Below are positions 1 to 9,184 of a stretch of DNA of 50,191 nt, one piece after another. A program made the translations under genes and the position numbers. A model generated the notes under the pieces. It was not told the DNA's origin, did no database searches, and saw only the letters and a program-made list of their open reading frames with translations. Numbering within the stretch: the first letter of the stretch is position 1; each line of letters begins with the position of its first letter. This DNA comes from Pseudoalteromonas byunsanensis (GTDB taxonomy: Bacteria > Pseudomonadota > Gammaproteobacteria > Enterobacterales > Alteromonadaceae): NCBI RefSeq assembly GCF_001854475.1, contig NZ_MNAN01000033.1, positions 2,501-52,691 of the forward strand, in the 5' to 3' direction.

Positions 1-1
1 C

Positions 2-353
2 GATTCCGCAAACGCTGATAATGGTGATATTTCTTTCAACCGTCTATCTTTCGACAGTGATTTTATATTACAAATTAAACAACCACGTAAAACTCGGTGC
101 AGGTTATGGTGTGGATACTTCAGTAGAACTCGAAAGTGACTTTTCTGACGATGTAAAACTCGATAACGCTGGTAAATTTATACTTTCAGGTATGTATACC
201 TTCGAAGACATAAGCGCTAGCTTAGAACTCAGATATAGTTCCGTTGAGTACACGGTATCAAAAATTGGCTCTATTAATATTTCTAATGATATCGCAAATC
301 ACAACAAAGTCGATGGTAATCACTCTGCTCTACTGTTCCATTGGAATTTCTAA
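2..353 (+). pseudogene. C-terminal part of an outer-membrane beta-barrel-like protein, apparently frameshifted
   Basis: The gene enters from the left edge. From base 2 one frame reads DSANADNGDISFNRLSFDSD and on to about base 79. The frame that ends at 353 then continues with NNHVKLGAGYGVDTSVELE and closes with HSALLFHWNF. The two halves join smoothly if one A is removed from the AAA at 77-79, giving ILQINNHVKLGAGYG. Alternating polar/hydrophobic strands and the terminal aromatic Phe are typical of outer-membrane barrels. The family is not recognised. This is either a real pseudogene or a one-base sequencing error; the N-terminal half is outside the window. If the ATG at 21 were the true start, the first ~20 residues would be an odd hydrophobic stretch. 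Confidence 0.5.
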
Positions 354-377
354 AAAATAAGTTTCATAACGAAAAAA

Positions 378-400
378 GCCGAGCAATAGCTCGGCTTTTT
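378..400. terminator. Bidirectional intrinsic terminator between the barrel gene and rplQ
   Basis: Seven-base stem GCCGAGC / GCTCGGC with an AATA loop, A-run on the left and T-run (396-400) on the right, so it can serve both the plus-strand gene ending at 353 and the minus-strand alpha operon ending at 418. Confidence 0.85.
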
Positions 401-417
401 CAATGTCTTATAAAGAC

Positions 418-816
418 TTACTCTGCAGACTGTGCGTCTTCTTGAGTTTCTTCCGCAACAGGGCGGTCTAGAAGCTCAACGTAAGCCATTGGTGCATTAT
501 CACCAGCACGGAAGCCACACTTAAGAATACGAGTGTAACCACCTGGACGACCCTCAAAACGAGGACCGATTTCGCTGAATAATTTACCAACTACTTCTTT
601 ATCACGCGTGCGAGCAAACGCTAAACGACGGTTTGCTACACTGTCAGTCTTAGCCAGTGTGATTAAAGGTTCAATTACACGGCGCAACTCTTTCGCTTTA
701 GGCAAAGTTGTTTTGATGATTTCGTGCTTCACCAAAGAACCAGCCATGTTGCTGAACATCGCTTTGCGATGGCTGCTGTTACGGTTTAATTGACGACCAC
801 TCTTACGATGGCGCAT
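418..816 (-). CDS. rplQ: 50S ribosomal protein L17
   Basis: Structural protein of the large ribosomal subunit near the polypeptide exit tunnel. The 132-residue product begins [20 protein letters not shown] and carries the family core [20 protein letters not shown]. The C-terminal extension is acidic ([11 protein letters not shown]), as is common in gammaproteobacterial L17. It is the last gene of the alpha operon, 36 bases after rpoA, and transcription ends at the hairpin at 378-400. Length and start match the family. Confidence 0.98.
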   Translation of the reverse strand: MRHRKSGRQLNRNSSHRKAMFSNMAGSLVKHEIIKTTLPKAKELRRVIEPLITLAKTDSVANRRLAFARTRDKEVVGKLFSEIGPRFEGRPGGYTRILKCGFRAGDNAPMAYVELLDRPVAEETQEDAQSAE

Positions 817-852
817 GACCCTATCCTTCTAACTAAAATATAGTAACTTAGC

Positions 853-1839
853 TTATTCAGCTAAGCTTGCCGGCGGCCAGTTCTCTAGGCGCATACCTAG
901 TGAAAGACCACGTGAAGCCAGTACATCTTTGATTTCAGTTAGAGACTTCTTACCAAGGTTTGGTGTTTTCAGAAGCTCAACTTCAGTACGCTGTACTAAG
1001 TCACCGATATATTGAATTTGCTCGGCTTTCAGACAGTTTGCTGAACGTACTGTTAGCTCAAGATCATCAACTGGACGAAGCAGAATAGGATCGAATTCTG
1101 GCTTCTCTTCTTTCTCTTCTGGCTCAGACACATCTCGTAAATCTACGAATGCTTCTAACTGCTCAGCTAAGATAGTAGACGCGCGGCGGATCGCTTCTTC
1201 AGGATCTAAAGTGCCGTTTGTTTCCATATCAATGATTAACTTGTCTAAGTCTGTACGTTGTTCAACACGGGCTGACTCAACCGAGTACGCAATACGCTCA
1301 ACTGGACTGAATGATGCATCAAGCAGCAAACGACCAATTGGACGCTCATCGTCATCAGAGGATAAACGGCTAGACGCAGGCACATAACCACGACCACGCT
1401 CAACACGAATTCTCATGCTGATTTCACTATTGTCAGCAGTTAAGTGACAAATGATGTGATCCGGATTGGCGATTGTTACATCTCCATCGTGCTGGATATC
1501 TGCCGCAGTCACAGGGCCTACACCAGACTTAGTCAGGGTCAGAAAAACTTCATCTTTACCTTCTAGAGATACCGCTAAACCTTTAAGGTTCAACAAAATT
1601 TCAATGATGTCTTCTTGAACGCCTTCTTTCGCGCTGTACTCGTGCAATACACCGTCGATTTCAACTTCAGTTACTGCACATCCTGGCATAGATGACAACA
1701 GTATACGGCGTAAAGCGTTACCCAAAGTGTGGCCAAAACCACGCTCTAATGGTTCTAAAACAACTTTAGAACGCGTTGGGTTGATAGCGTCGATATCGAC
1801 TAACCTTGGCTTTAGGAATTCGGTTACAGAACCCTGCAT
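853..1839 (-). CDS. rpoA: DNA-directed RNA polymerase subunit alpha
   Basis: Alpha subunit (328 residues; E. coli has 329). It dimerises to start RNA polymerase assembly and contacts UP elements and activators. The N-terminal domain (about 1-230) contains [20 protein letters not shown]. An acidic linker ([12 protein letters not shown]) leads to the C-terminal domain, with [19 protein letters not shown] and [14 protein letters not shown], the helix-hairpin-helix DNA-contact region. It lies between rpsD (24 bases upstream) and rplQ in the standard alpha-operon order. Nothing is unusual. Confidence 0.99.
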   Translation of the reverse strand: MQGSVTEFLKPRLVDIDAINPTRSKVVLEPLERGFGHTLGNALRRILLSSMPGCAVTEVEIDGVLHEYSAKEGVQEDIIEILLNLKGLAVSLEGKDEVFLTLTKSGVGPVTAADIQHDGDVTIANPDHIICHLTADNSEISMRIRVERGRGYVPASSRLSSDDDERPIGRLLLDASFSPVERIAYSVESARVEQRTDLDKLIIDMETNGTLDPEEAIRRASTILAEQLEAFVDLRDVSEPEEKEEKPEFDPILLRPVDDLELTVRSANCLKAEQIQYIGDLVQRTEVELLKTPNLGKKSLTEIKDVLASRGLSLGMRLENWPPASLAE

Positions 1840-1863
1840 TTTATCCTCTCTTAACTCTTAACT

Positions 1864-2484
1864 TTACTTCGAGTAAAGTTCGACGATTAGTTGTTCGTTA
1901 ATGTCCGCAGACAGATCAGAACGCTCTGGTAGGCGCTTGAAGCTACCTTCCATTTTCTTACCGTCAACTTCAATCCAAGTTGGCTTTTCACGTTGCTCAG
2001 CCAACTCTAGAGCAGCGATGATACGCGCTTGCTTTTTAGACTTCTCGCGAATTACTACTACATCTTCAGGAGTAACTACGAAAGAAGGGATATTAACAAC
2101 ACGACCATTAACCATAACCGCTTTGTGGCTAACTAGCTGACGTGCTTCTGCACGTGTGCTCGCAAAACCCATGCGATATACAACATTGTCTAAACGTTGC
2201 TCTAGAAGCTGTAGTAGGTTTTCACCTGTATTACCTTTAAGGCGAGCAGCTTCTTTGTAATAGTTACGGAATTGCTTCTCAAGTATACCGTAGATACGAC
2301 GTACTTTTTGCTTTTCACGTAATTGTAAACCGTAATCAGATAGACGACCTTTACGAGCGCCGTGCTGACCAGGTGCAGTCTCAAGCTTACACTTTGAGTC
2401 GATAGCTCTCACGCCGCTCTTAAGGAACAGGTCAGTACCTTCACGACGACTCAGCTTGAGCTTAGGGCCCAAATATCTTGCCAT
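1864..2484 (-). CDS. rpsD: 30S ribosomal protein S4
   Basis: Primary 16S rRNA-binding protein (206 residues) beginning [20 protein letters not shown]. The S4 RNA-binding domain is seen at [34 protein letters not shown]. In E. coli S4 is also the translational repressor of the alpha operon, binding the leader of rpsM. The matching leader pseudoknot is visible in this window at 3255-3342, so autoregulation is likely conserved. It lies 21 bases after rpsK. Confidence 0.98.
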   Translation of the reverse strand: MARYLGPKLKLSRREGTDLFLKSGVRAIDSKCKLETAPGQHGARKGRLSDYGLQLREKQKVRRIYGILEKQFRNYYKEAARLKGNTGENLLQLLEQRLDNVVYRMGFASTRAEARQLVSHKAVMVNGRVVNIPSFVVTPEDVVVIREKSKKQARIIAALELAEQREKPTWIEVDGKKMEGSFKRLPERSDLSADINEQLIVELYSK

Positions 2485-2505
2485 GTTCTTTCTCCTAACC
2501 TATTG

Positions 2506-2892
2506 TTAAACGCGACGTTTCTTCGGTGGACGACAACCATTATGAGGGATTGGCGTCACGTCAGTGATGTTTGTGATACGGTAACCCGCAGCATTCAATG
2601 CACGTACAGCAGACTCACGGCCTGGACCTGGACCTTTAATGAACACTTCTAGGTTCTTAAGACCGTACTCTTGTGCAGCAGTACCTGCGCGCTCAGCAGC
2701 AACCTGTGCAGCGAACGGAGTAGACTTACGTGAACCACGGAAACCAGAACCACCTGCAGTCGCCCAAGAAAGAGCATTACCTTGACGGTCAGTAATGGTT
2801 ACGATTGTATTGTTGAATGAAGCATGAACATGTGCCATACCATCAACAACTTGTTTTTTGACCTTTTTACGACGAATTGGTGCTTTAGCCAT
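2506..2892 (-). CDS. rpsK: 30S ribosomal protein S11
   Basis: Small-subunit platform protein (128 residues) with family motifs [20 protein letters not shown] and [19 protein letters not shown] and a basic C-terminus, CRPPKKRRV. It is the second gene of the alpha operon, separated from rpsM by 13 bases. Length and start match the family. Confidence 0.98.
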   Translation of the reverse strand: MAKAPIRRKKVKKQVVDGMAHVHASFNNTIVTITDRQGNALSWATAGGSGFRGSRKSTPFAAQVAAERAGTAAQEYGLKNLEVFIKGPGPGRESAVRALNAAGYRITNITDVTPIPHNGCRPPKKRRV

Positions 2893-2905
2893 AACTTACC
2901 CCACC

Positions 2906-3262
2906 TTATTTCTTGATAGGCTTGCGAGGACCCTTACGAGTACGCGCGTTAGTCTTAGTACGTTGACCACGTAGTGGTAACGAACGACGATGACGTAAGC
3001 CACGGAAACAACCAAGGTCCATAAGACGCTTGATGTTTAAAGTCACTTCACGGCGAAGATCACCTTCGACTGTGTACTTGCCAACTTCTTCACGAAGTAC
3101 GTCAAGTGTTTCGTCAGAAAGATCACCGATTTTTGTAGTTTCGGCGATACCAGTCGCTGCTAAGATCGCCTTAGCGCGAGTTTTACCTACACCATAGATG
3201 CTAGTTAAACCAATAACTGCATGCTTATGATCAGGGACGTTAATGCCAGCGATACGGGCCAC
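2906..3262 (-). CDS. rpsM: 30S ribosomal protein S13 (GTG start)
   Basis: Head protein of the small subunit, contacting tRNA and the inter-subunit bridge (118 residues). The longer open frame runs to 3325, but the family N-terminus [19 protein letters not shown] follows the GTG at 3262. AGGAG sits 8 bases upstream, so the GTG is the start, as in E. coli. The helix-hairpin-helix [14 protein letters not shown] and the C-terminal [18 protein letters not shown] are present. It is first in the alpha operon, and its initiation region is part of the S4-binding pseudoknot. Confidence 0.97.
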   Translation of the reverse strand: MARIAGINVPDHKHAVIGLTSIYGVGKTRAKAILAATGIAETTKIGDLSDETLDVLREEVGKYTVEGDLRREVTLNIKRLMDLGCFRGLRHRRSLPLRGQRTKTNARTRKGPRKPIKK

Positions 3263-3342
3263 TAACACATCTCCTATATTTAGATCCGACACCCATCTGT
3301 TTGAAAAGCCCGCAAGGATACTCAAACGAAGATCGGATCACA
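3255..3342 (-). promoter_or_regulatory. Alpha-operon leader pseudoknot (S4 translational repressor site)
   Basis: On the minus strand an outer helix GATCCGA (3339-3333) / TCGGATC (3289-3283) encloses an inner helix GTTTGA (3327-3322) / TCAAAC (3304-3299). The loop contains GAGTATCC and CGGGC (3312-3308). CGGGC can pair with GCCCG in codons 2-3 of rpsM (3259-3255). This is the nested double-pseudoknot layout of the E. coli alpha-operon ribosome-binding site, with the same loop words and the same GTG start. Helices and positions are seen directly; function is inferred from the family. Confidence 0.85.
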
Positions 3343-3345
3343 TTC

Positions 3346-3379
3346 AAAAACACAGGCTAAGTAAGATTTACTTAGCCTG
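3346..3379 (-). terminator. Hairpin between rpmJ and rpsM, terminator-like
   Basis: Twelve-base arms CAGGCTAAGTAA / TTACTTAGCCTG around a 3-base loop lie 13 bases after rpmJ. On the minus strand the hairpin is followed by TG then TTTTT. It probably marks the end of the spc operon or attenuates read-through into the alpha operon. Confidence 0.6.
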
Positions 3380-3391
3380 CATGACTTTTTA

Positions 3392-3505
3392 TTAGCCTTG
3401 CCTTTGCTTGTGCTTAGGCTCACTGCAGATCACACGTACTACACCAGCACGCTTGATAACTTTACAGTTACGGCAAATTTTCTTAACGGAAGCACGTACT
3501 TTCAT
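3392..3505 (-). CDS. rpmJ: 50S ribosomal protein L36
   Basis: A 37-residue gene, start ATG at 3505, reading [20 protein letters not shown] and ending [11 protein letters not shown]. The two CxxC-type Cys (11 and 14), Cys27 and His32 form the zinc site, so this is the zinc-binding form of L36. It is the last gene of the spc operon, 23 bases downstream of secY, as in enterobacteria. Its small size makes it easy to overlook. Confidence 0.97.
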   Translation of the reverse strand: MKVRASVKKICRNCKVIKRAGVVRVICSEPKHKQRQG

Positions 3506-3528
3506 TGCTCAACTCCGTGAAAATAACC

Positions 3529-4857
3529 TTATCGGCCATAGCCTTTAAGGTTTGCTTTTTTCAGCACAGAATCATACTGATGTGACATCATATGAGTCTG
3601 TACTTGTGCCATAAAGTCCATGATCACAACCACGATAATCAAAATTGATGTACCGCCGAAGTAGAATGGCGTTTGCCATGCCATGGTCATAAACTCGGGC
3701 ACCAGACAGATAAAGGTTATATACAAAGCACCTGCCAATGTCAGGCGTGTCATCACTTTATCAATGTATTTAGATGTCTGCTCACCTGGACGAATGCCTG
3801 GAATAAAAGCGCCAGATTTTTTCAGGTTATCTGCTGTCTCACGCGGGTTAAATACCAACGCAGTGTAGAAGAAGCAGAAGAAGATAATAGCCGCAGCCAA
3901 AACCATCGCATACAGAGGTTGACCAGGAGTCAATACTGCAGAGATAGCCTGTAGCACATCAGCGACCGGACCTTCACCTTGGCCGAACCAGCTTGCAATT
4001 GTACCAGGGAACAAAATTATACTGCTAGCAAAGATTGGTGGAATAACACCCGCCATATTTACTTTTAGTGGTAAATGCGTGCTTTGAGCAGCAAATACTT
4101 GACGACCTTGCTGGCGTTTAGCGTAGTTAACGACGATACGACGTTGACCACGTTCAAAGAACACCACAAGATAAGTAACTGCGAATACGATTACCGCAAT
4201 CAATAACAGTACAAGAATATTCAGATCACCTTGGCGCGCCATTTCAGCTGTCGAACCAATCGCAGACGGCAGGTTAGCTACAATACCAACAAAAATCAGG
4301 ACTGAGATACCGTTACCAATACCTCGTTCTGTGATTTGTTCGCCCAGCCACATTAAGAACATAGTACCAGTTACCAAACTCACCACTGCGGTGAAGTAGA
4401 AACCGAAACCTGGGTTAACAACTAACCCGTCCATCATGCTTGGTAAGCCTGTGGCTATACCTATTGACTGGAATGTAGCAAGCACAAGCGTACCATAACG
4501 CGTGTACTGACTAATTTTCTTACGCCCTTGCTCACCTTCTTTTTTAAGCTCTATCATCGCAGGATGTATATGCGTCAATAGCTGCATAATAATTGAAGCT
4601 GAGATATATGGCATAATACCTAATGCCAGTACCGAAGCACGCTCAAGCGCACCACCGCTGAACATGTTGAACATTTCAACAATGGTGCCCTTTTGTTGCT
4701 CGAAGAAATCGGCAAGTACAGCGGCATCAATCCCAGGGATCGGCACGAATGAACCTAGACGGTAAATAATGATAGCACCCAATACAAATAGTAATCGACG
4801 CTTCAGTTCCGCAAGCCCACTTTGTGCACTTTGCATATCTTGACCTGGTTTAGCCAT
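3529..4857 (-). CDS. secY: Protein translocase subunit SecY
   Basis: Central channel of the Sec translocon in the inner membrane (442 residues, about ten membrane helices). It begins [20 protein letters not shown]. Visible family features are the plug-region [11 protein letters not shown], the stretch [18 protein letters not shown], and the cytoplasmic loops GERGQRR-like [20 protein letters not shown] and [20 protein letters not shown] that contact SecA and the ribosome. It lies between rplO and rpmJ as usual. Confidence 0.98.
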   Translation of the reverse strand: MAKPGQDMQSAQSGLAELKRRLLFVLGAIIIYRLGSFVPIPGIDAAVLADFFEQQKGTIVEMFNMFSGGALERASVLALGIMPYISASIIMQLLTHIHPAMIELKKEGEQGRKKISQYTRYGTLVLATFQSIGIATGLPSMMDGLVVNPGFGFYFTAVVSLVTGTMFLMWLGEQITERGIGNGISVLIFVGIVANLPSAIGSTAEMARQGDLNILVLLLIAVIVFAVTYLVVFFERGQRRIVVNYAKRQQGRQVFAAQSTHLPLKVNMAGVIPPIFASSIILFPGTIASWFGQGEGPVADVLQAISAVLTPGQPLYAMVLAAAIIFFCFFYTALVFNPRETADNLKKSGAFIPGIRPGEQTSKYIDKVMTRLTLAGALYITFICLVPEFMTMAWQTPFYFGGTSILIIVVVIMDFMAQVQTHMMSHQYDSVLKKANLKGYGR

Positions 4858-4868
4858 AGTGTACTTCC

Positions 4869-5303
4869 TTATTCTTCTACCTTGCCTCCGGCAGCTTCGA
4901 TAGCTTCGCGAGCACCTTTAGACACTTTAATGCCTTTAACGGTTACTGCGCGTGAAACTTCGCCAGATTTAACAACTTTAACGAACAGAACGTTCTTTTT
5001 AACTAGACCAGCTGCTTGTAACGCGTTCAAGTCTACCACATCGCCTTCAACTTTAGCGATTTCGTATAGGTTAACTTCTGTAGATACTAAAGATTTACGA
5101 GAAGTGAAACCGAACTTAGGTAGACGACGTTGCATAGGCATTTGACCGCCTTCGAAACCAACGCGTACTTTACCGCCAGAACGTGATTTTTGGCCTTTAT
5201 GACCACGGCCACCAGTCTTACCAAGACCAGAACCAATACCACGACCTAGACGTTTCTTTTCAGTTTTTGCACCAGCAGCAGGTGAAAGTGTATTCAAATG
5301 CAT
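4869..5303 (-). CDS. rplO: 50S ribosomal protein L15
   Basis: Late-assembly large-subunit protein (144 residues). The glycine/basic N-terminal tail [20 protein letters not shown] and the motif [18 protein letters not shown] are diagnostic. It is 11 bases upstream of secY and 5 bases downstream of rpmD in the spc operon. Confidence 0.98.
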   Translation of the reverse strand: MHLNTLSPAAGAKTEKKRLGRGIGSGLGKTGGRGHKGQKSRSGGKVRVGFEGGQMPMQRRLPKFGFTSRKSLVSTEVNLYEIAKVEGDVVDLNALQAAGLVKKNVLFVKVVKSGEVSRAVTVKGIKVSKGAREAIEAAGGKVEE

Positions 5304-5308
5304 TCGAA

Positions 5309-5491
5309 TTACCCCTCAACCTTAACCATGTAAGAAACTTGGTTGATCATACCACGTACACATGCTGTGTCTTCTAACTCAACAGTGTGATTGATACGAC
5401 GTAAACCAAGGCCACGTAAAGTTGCTTTATGTTTCGGTAAACGACCGATAGAGCTCTTTACTTGAGTAACTTTTACAGTTTTATTAGCCAT
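5309..5491 (-). CDS. rpmD: 50S ribosomal protein L30
   Basis: Short large-subunit protein (60 residues): [20 protein letters not shown] then [22 protein letters not shown], the full L30 fold. It is tightly packed between rpsE (6 bases) and rplO (5 bases). Presence of rpmD is typical of the gammaproteobacterial spc operon. Confidence 0.98.
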   Translation of the reverse strand: MANKTVKVTQVKSSIGRLPKHKATLRGLGLRRINHTVELEDTACVRGMINQVSYMVKVEG

Positions 5492-5497
5492 GGTTAA

Positions 5498-6004
5498 TTA
5501 CCCCTGAATCTGTTCAACAGTTAAACCACGTTTTGCAGCAATACCTTCTGGAGAATTCATATTCTCTAGAGCTGAGATTGTTGCACGAACGATGTTGATT
5601 GGGTTTGTTGAACCGTATGCTTTTGATAATACGTTCTGTACACCCGTTACTTCTAGTACTGCACGCATTGCACCACCGGCGATGATACCAGTACCTTCAG
5701 ATGCTGGCTGCATGTATACTTTAGAACCCGCGTGACGACCCTTGATAGGGTGCTGTAACGTGTTACCATTTAGTTCAACGTTGATCATGTTGCGACGTGC
5801 TTTTTCCATTGCTTTTTGAATAGCAGCAGGAACTTCACGTGCTTTACCATAACCAAAACCTACTTTACCCGCGCCGTCACCAACTACTGTTAGTGCAGTG
5901 AAGCTAAAGATACGACCACCTTTAACCACTTTAGACACACGGTTCACCGCGATTAGCTTTTCAGCTAAATCAGGCTGTTGTTGCTTTGCTTCTACGTTAG
6001 CCAT
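5498..6004 (-). CDS. rpsE: 30S ribosomal protein S5
   Basis: Small-subunit protein at the mRNA entry channel involved in decoding accuracy (168 residues). The N-terminal double-stranded-RNA-binding domain has [20 protein letters not shown] and [19 protein letters not shown]. The C-terminal half has [19 protein letters not shown]. The VKGGRIFSF loop is where spectinomycin-resistance mutations occur in E. coli; the residues here look wild type. Confidence 0.98.
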   Translation of the reverse strand: MANVEAKQQQPDLAEKLIAVNRVSKVVKGGRIFSFTALTVVGDGAGKVGFGYGKAREVPAAIQKAMEKARRNMINVELNGNTLQHPIKGRHAGSKVYMQPASEGTGIIAGGAMRAVLEVTGVQNVLSKAYGSTNPINIVRATISALENMNSPEGIAAKRGLTVEQIQG

Positions 6005-6013
6005 TGTCTACTC

Positions 6014-6364
6014 CTAGAATTGCAGACCGGCTTCACGCGCAGCATCAGCTAGCGCCTTCACACGGCCGTGATATTTAAAGCCACTGCGGTCAAAGGCGAT
6101 TTTCTCAATGCCTTTGTCAGCTGCACGTTCAGCAACAGCTTTACCTACAGCTTGAGCTGCAGCGATGTTGCTTGTACCTGAAACTGTTTCGCTAATTGCT
6201 TTTTCAACAGTAGAAGCAGCAGCCAGTACACTACCCTCAGCATTAACAACCTGAGCATAGATGTGACGTGGCGTGCGGTGGATAACAAGACGCGTAGTGC
6301 CTTGTTCAATAAAATTTCTACGGGTGCGTTTAGCACGACGTAGACGAGCTGTTTTCTTATCCAT
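6014..6364 (-). CDS. rplR: 50S ribosomal protein L18
   Basis: 5S rRNA-binding protein (116 residues) with [20 protein letters not shown] and the C-terminal [20 protein letters not shown]. It acts with L5 to load 5S rRNA onto the large subunit. Spacing is 9 bases from rplF upstream and 9 bases to rpsE. Confidence 0.98.
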   Translation of the reverse strand: MDKKTARLRRAKRTRRNFIEQGTTRLVIHRTPRHIYAQVVNAEGSVLAAASTVEKAISETVSGTSNIAAAQAVGKAVAERAADKGIEKIAFDRSGFKYHGRVKALADAAREAGLQF

Positions 6365-6373
6365 CGTCTTACC

Positions 6374-6904
6374 TTACTTCTTCTTAGCTTCTTTACGACG
6401 CACGTGCTCATCTGCGTAACGTACACCTTTACCTTTATAAGGCTCTGGCTCACGGTATGCGCGGATGTTAGCAGCAGTTTGACCAACTAATTGTTTGTCA
6501 GCGCCCTTAACTACAAGTTCAGTTTGGCTTGGAGCTTCGATAGTGATGCCCTCAGGGATATCAAAGTTCACTGGGTGAGAGAAGCCAAGAGTTAAGTCTA
6601 AAACTTTACCCTTAACAGCCGCACGGTAACCAACACCAACTAGTTGAAGTTTTTTCTCATAACCTTCGTGTGTACCAACAATCATGTTGTTGATAAGTGC
6701 ACGAGCAGTACCTGCTTGTGCCCACGCGTTCGCAACGTCACGAGGTGTCGTTGTGATCACGTTGTCAGCTAGAGTTACTTCAACAGCGTCGTTGATAGTA
6801 CGAGACAACTCACCATTTTTGCCTTTAACTGTGATGTCCTGGCCTTTAATTGTAACTTCTACACCGGCAGGAACTGTAATTGGAGCCTTCGCTATACGAG
6901 ACAT
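6374..6904 (-). CDS. rplF: 50S ribosomal protein L6
   Basis: Large-subunit protein near the factor-binding centre (176 residues, two homologous domains). It begins [20 protein letters not shown] and ends with the signature [20 protein letters not shown]. It is 13 bases downstream of rpsH; length and start are standard. Confidence 0.98.
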   Translation of the reverse strand: MSRIAKAPITVPAGVEVTIKGQDITVKGKNGELSRTINDAVEVTLADNVITTTPRDVANAWAQAGTARALINNMIVGTHEGYEKKLQLVGVGYRAAVKGKVLDLTLGFSHPVNFDIPEGITIEAPSQTELVVKGADKQLVGQTAANIRAYREPEPYKGKGVRYADEHVRRKEAKKK

Positions 6905-6917
6905 TGTTCCCCTCCGA

Positions 6918-7310
6918 TTAAGCTACAAAGCCAATGATTTCACCACCAACGCCTGCACTACGTGCTGCGCGGTCTGTCATCAAGCCTTGAGAAGTTGATA
7001 CGATAGCGATACCTAGACCACCCATTACCTTAGGTAATGCGTCACGTTTCTTATAGATACGTAGACCAGGGCGGCTAACACGCTGGATGTTTTCAATAAC
7101 AGCTTTGCCTTCGAAGTACTTTAGTTCGATAGTCAATTCTGGTTTTGCGTCGCCAGATACTGCGAAGTCTGTGATATAACCTTCGTCTTTAAGTACCTTA
7201 GCTACTGCTACTTTCAGCTTTGAAGTTGGCATTGATACAGCAACCTTCTTCGCAGTCTGACCGTTACGGATACGTGTGAACAAATCCGCAATAGGATCTT
7301 GCAAGCTCAT
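6918..7310 (-). CDS. rpsH: 30S ribosomal protein S8
   Basis: Central 16S rRNA-binding protein (130 residues), beginning [20 protein letters not shown] and ending with [20 protein letters not shown]. In E. coli S8 is the translational repressor of the spc operon through a site near the start of rplE. I did not model such a site here. Confidence 0.98.
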   Translation of the reverse strand: MSLQDPIADLFTRIRNGQTAKKVAVSMPTSKLKVAVAKVLKDEGYITDFAVSGDAKPELTIELKYFEGKAVIENIQRVSRPGLRIYKKRDALPKVMGGLGIAIVSTSQGLMTDRAARSAGVGGEIIGFVA

Positions 7311-7330
7311 GTCTTACTCCCGTGATTCTA

Positions 7331-7636
7331 TTACCAAGAAGCCTTTTTAAGGCCAGGAATTTCACCGCGCATAGCTGCTTCGCGAACTTTGATACGGCTC
7401 ATGCCGAATTTGCGAAGGAAACCATGTGGGCGGCCCGTGATGTTACAACGATTACGTTGACGTGCAGGGCTTGAATCACGCGGTAAGCTTTGAAGCTTTA
7501 ATACCGCATCCCAACGATCATCTTCTGATGCGTTAACATCACTGATGATAGCTTTTAGTGCCGCGCGCTTTTCAGCGTACTGAGCAACTAATTTAGTGCG
7601 CTTTGCTTCGCGCGCTTTCATAGAATTCTTTGCCAT
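7331..7636 (-). CDS. rpsN: 30S ribosomal protein S14 (zinc-independent long form)
   Basis: Small-subunit head protein (101 residues): [20 protein letters not shown] and the C-terminal [20 protein letters not shown]. Only one Cys is left of the zinc ribbon, so this is the long C-minus form typical of gammaproteobacteria. It contrasts with L36 in the same operon, which keeps all its zinc ligands. Confidence 0.98.
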   Translation of the reverse strand: MAKNSMKAREAKRTKLVAQYAEKRAALKAIISDVNASEDDRWDAVLKLQSLPRDSSPARQRNRCNITGRPHGFLRKFGMSRIKVREAAMRGEIPGLKKASW

Positions 7637-7646
7637 AACCCTACCC

Positions 7647-8186
7647 TTATTTCTTGAATGGGAAGTTAAATGCTTCTAACAACGCACGGCCTTCCTCATC
7701 TGTTTTCGCAGAAGTAGTGATTGTGATATCCATACCGCGAACGCGGTCTACTTTATCATAATCGATTTCTGGGAAGATGATTTGCTCACGTACGCCCATA
7801 GAGTAGTTACCGCGACCGTCAAAAGACTTAGCGCTAACACCGCGGAAGTCACGAATACGTGGCATCGCAATTGAGACTAAACGCTCAAGGAAATCCCACA
7901 TACGCTCGCCGCGTAGGGTTACTTTACAGCCAATTGGGTAGCCTTCACGAATTTTGAAGCCAGCTACTGATTTGCGTGCTTTCGTGATAAGAGCTTTCTG
8001 ACCAGAGATTGCTTCTAGATCTGCAACAGCGTTTTCTAGAATTTTCTTGTCAGCTAGGGCTTCGCCCACACCCATGTTTAATGTGATCTTTTCGATCTGA
8101 GGGACTTGCATGACAGAGCTGAAACCAAACTTCTCTTGAAGTTCAGCGACTACTTTGTCTTTATATACTTCATGCAGTTTCGCCAT
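7647..8186 (-). CDS. rplE: 50S ribosomal protein L5
   Basis: 5S rRNA-binding protein forming a bridge to S13 (179 residues). The open frame extends to 8255, but the family N-terminus [20 protein letters not shown] starts at the second of two adjacent ATGs (8189, 8186). GGAG lies about 7 bases before it, and the upstream extension overlaps rplX. The motif [17 protein letters not shown] and the C-terminal [20 protein letters not shown] are present. Confidence 0.97.
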   Translation of the reverse strand: MAKLHEVYKDKVVAELQEKFGFSSVMQVPQIEKITLNMGVGEALADKKILENAVADLEAISGQKALITKARKSVAGFKIREGYPIGCKVTLRGERMWDFLERLVSIAMPRIRDFRGVSAKSFDGRGNYSMGVREQIIFPEIDYDKVDRVRGMDITITTSAKTDEEGRALLEAFNFPFKK

Positions 8187-8202
8187 CATTCTACTCCAAC
8201 TA

Positions 8203-8517
8203 TTAGATAGTTTTACCAGTAGATTTGAAGATACGTAATTTCTTACCGTCTTCAATCTTGAAACCTACACGATCTGCTTTACCAGTTTCCTGGTTGAAGA
8301 TCGCAACGTTTGATACGTCGATTGACGCTTCTTTCTCAACAATACCGCCAGCTTGCTGCAATTGTGGAACAGGCTTTTGGTGTTTCTTGATTAAGTTAAT
8401 GCCTTCGACAAATACTCGACCAGTTTCAGTTACAACTGAAAGCACTTTACCGCGCTTACCTTTGTCTTTACCGGCTAGTACGATTACTTCGTCATCACGA
8501 CGGATTTTTGCTGCCAT
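8203..8517 (-). CDS. rplX: 50S ribosomal protein L24
   Basis: Assembly-initiating large-subunit protein (104 residues) with the KOW motif [20 protein letters not shown] near the N-terminus and [19 protein letters not shown]. It is 16 bases upstream of rplE and 10 bases after rplN. Confidence 0.98.
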   Translation of the reverse strand: MAAKIRRDDEVIVLAGKDKGKRGKVLSVVTETGRVFVEGINLIKKHQKPVPQLQQAGGIVEKEASIDVSNVAIFNQETGKADRVGFKIEDGKKLRIFKSTGKTI

Positions 8518-8527
8518 GATAGACTCC

Positions 8528-8896
8528 TTATAGTACTTCTGGGGCTAGTGAAACGATTTTCATGAACTTTTCAGTACGTAGTTCACGAGTCACAGGGCCG
8601 AAGATACGAGTACCAATAGGCTGTAGGTTATCATTTAAGATAACAGCCGCATTGCTATCGAAACGGATCAATGAACCGTCCGGACGACGAACGCCTTTTT
8701 TAGTACGCACAACTACCGCGTTTTTAACATCACCTTTCTTCACTTTACCGCGAGGAATTGCTTCTTTAACAGAAACTTTAATGATGTCACCAACAGCCGC
8801 GTAGCGACGGTGCGAACCACCAAGGACTTTAATACACTGCACTTTGCGAGCGCCGCTGTTATCAGCAACGTCCAGCTGAGTTTGCATTTGGATCAT
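8528..8896 (-). CDS. rplN: 50S ribosomal protein L14
   Basis: Large-subunit protein contacting S-subunit bridges and L19 (122 residues): [20 protein letters not shown] and the C-terminal [20 protein letters not shown]. It is first in the spc operon. GGAGCTC lies about 6 bases before the ATG at 8896. In other gammaproteobacteria rpsQ of the S10 operon lies immediately upstream; here it does not, so the gene needs its own promoter (see 9006-9014). Confidence 0.98.
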   Translation of the reverse strand: MIQMQTQLDVADNSGARKVQCIKVLGGSHRRYAAVGDIIKVSVKEAIPRGKVKKGDVKNAVVVRTKKGVRRPDGSLIRFDSNAAVILNDNLQPIGTRIFGPVTRELRTEKFMKIVSLAPEVL

Positions 8897-9005
8897 ATTA
8901 ATGAGCTCCGGTGTAGTTACAACTCGCTTTAATTTTGTTTAAAATCAAAGCATTTAGATTATTTTCCGCTCAAAAAACGAGTCATTTGTCTTTCAAGGGC
9001 GGGCA

Positions 9006-9014
9006 ATTGTACCA
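9006..9014 (-). promoter_or_regulatory. Putative extended -10 promoter for the spc operon
   Basis: On the minus strand TGG-TACAAT (9014-9006) forms an extended -10 element about 110 bases before rplN. A fitting -35 is weak: TATGAA lies at 17-base spacing, and TTGAAC at 9040-9035 is too far away. The 8897-9184 stretch otherwise shows no gene. An 8-base inverted repeat, CATTAGGT (9140-9147) / ACCTAATG (9157-9164), may mark the end of the deacetylase transcript. Confidence 0.4.
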
Positions 9015-9184
9015 GCAAAGGTTGCGTATTCATAGTTCAATTTTTAATTAATTTAGCAAACACAGCTGTTAGAGCAGGTACAGTTTTACTAGGTGGGGGC
9101 ACAAGTTAGCGATTTCAACATAAAACTCCCTTTATACTTCATTAGGTTAAAAAACCACCTAATGGTCATCGCCCTACCTGCACA

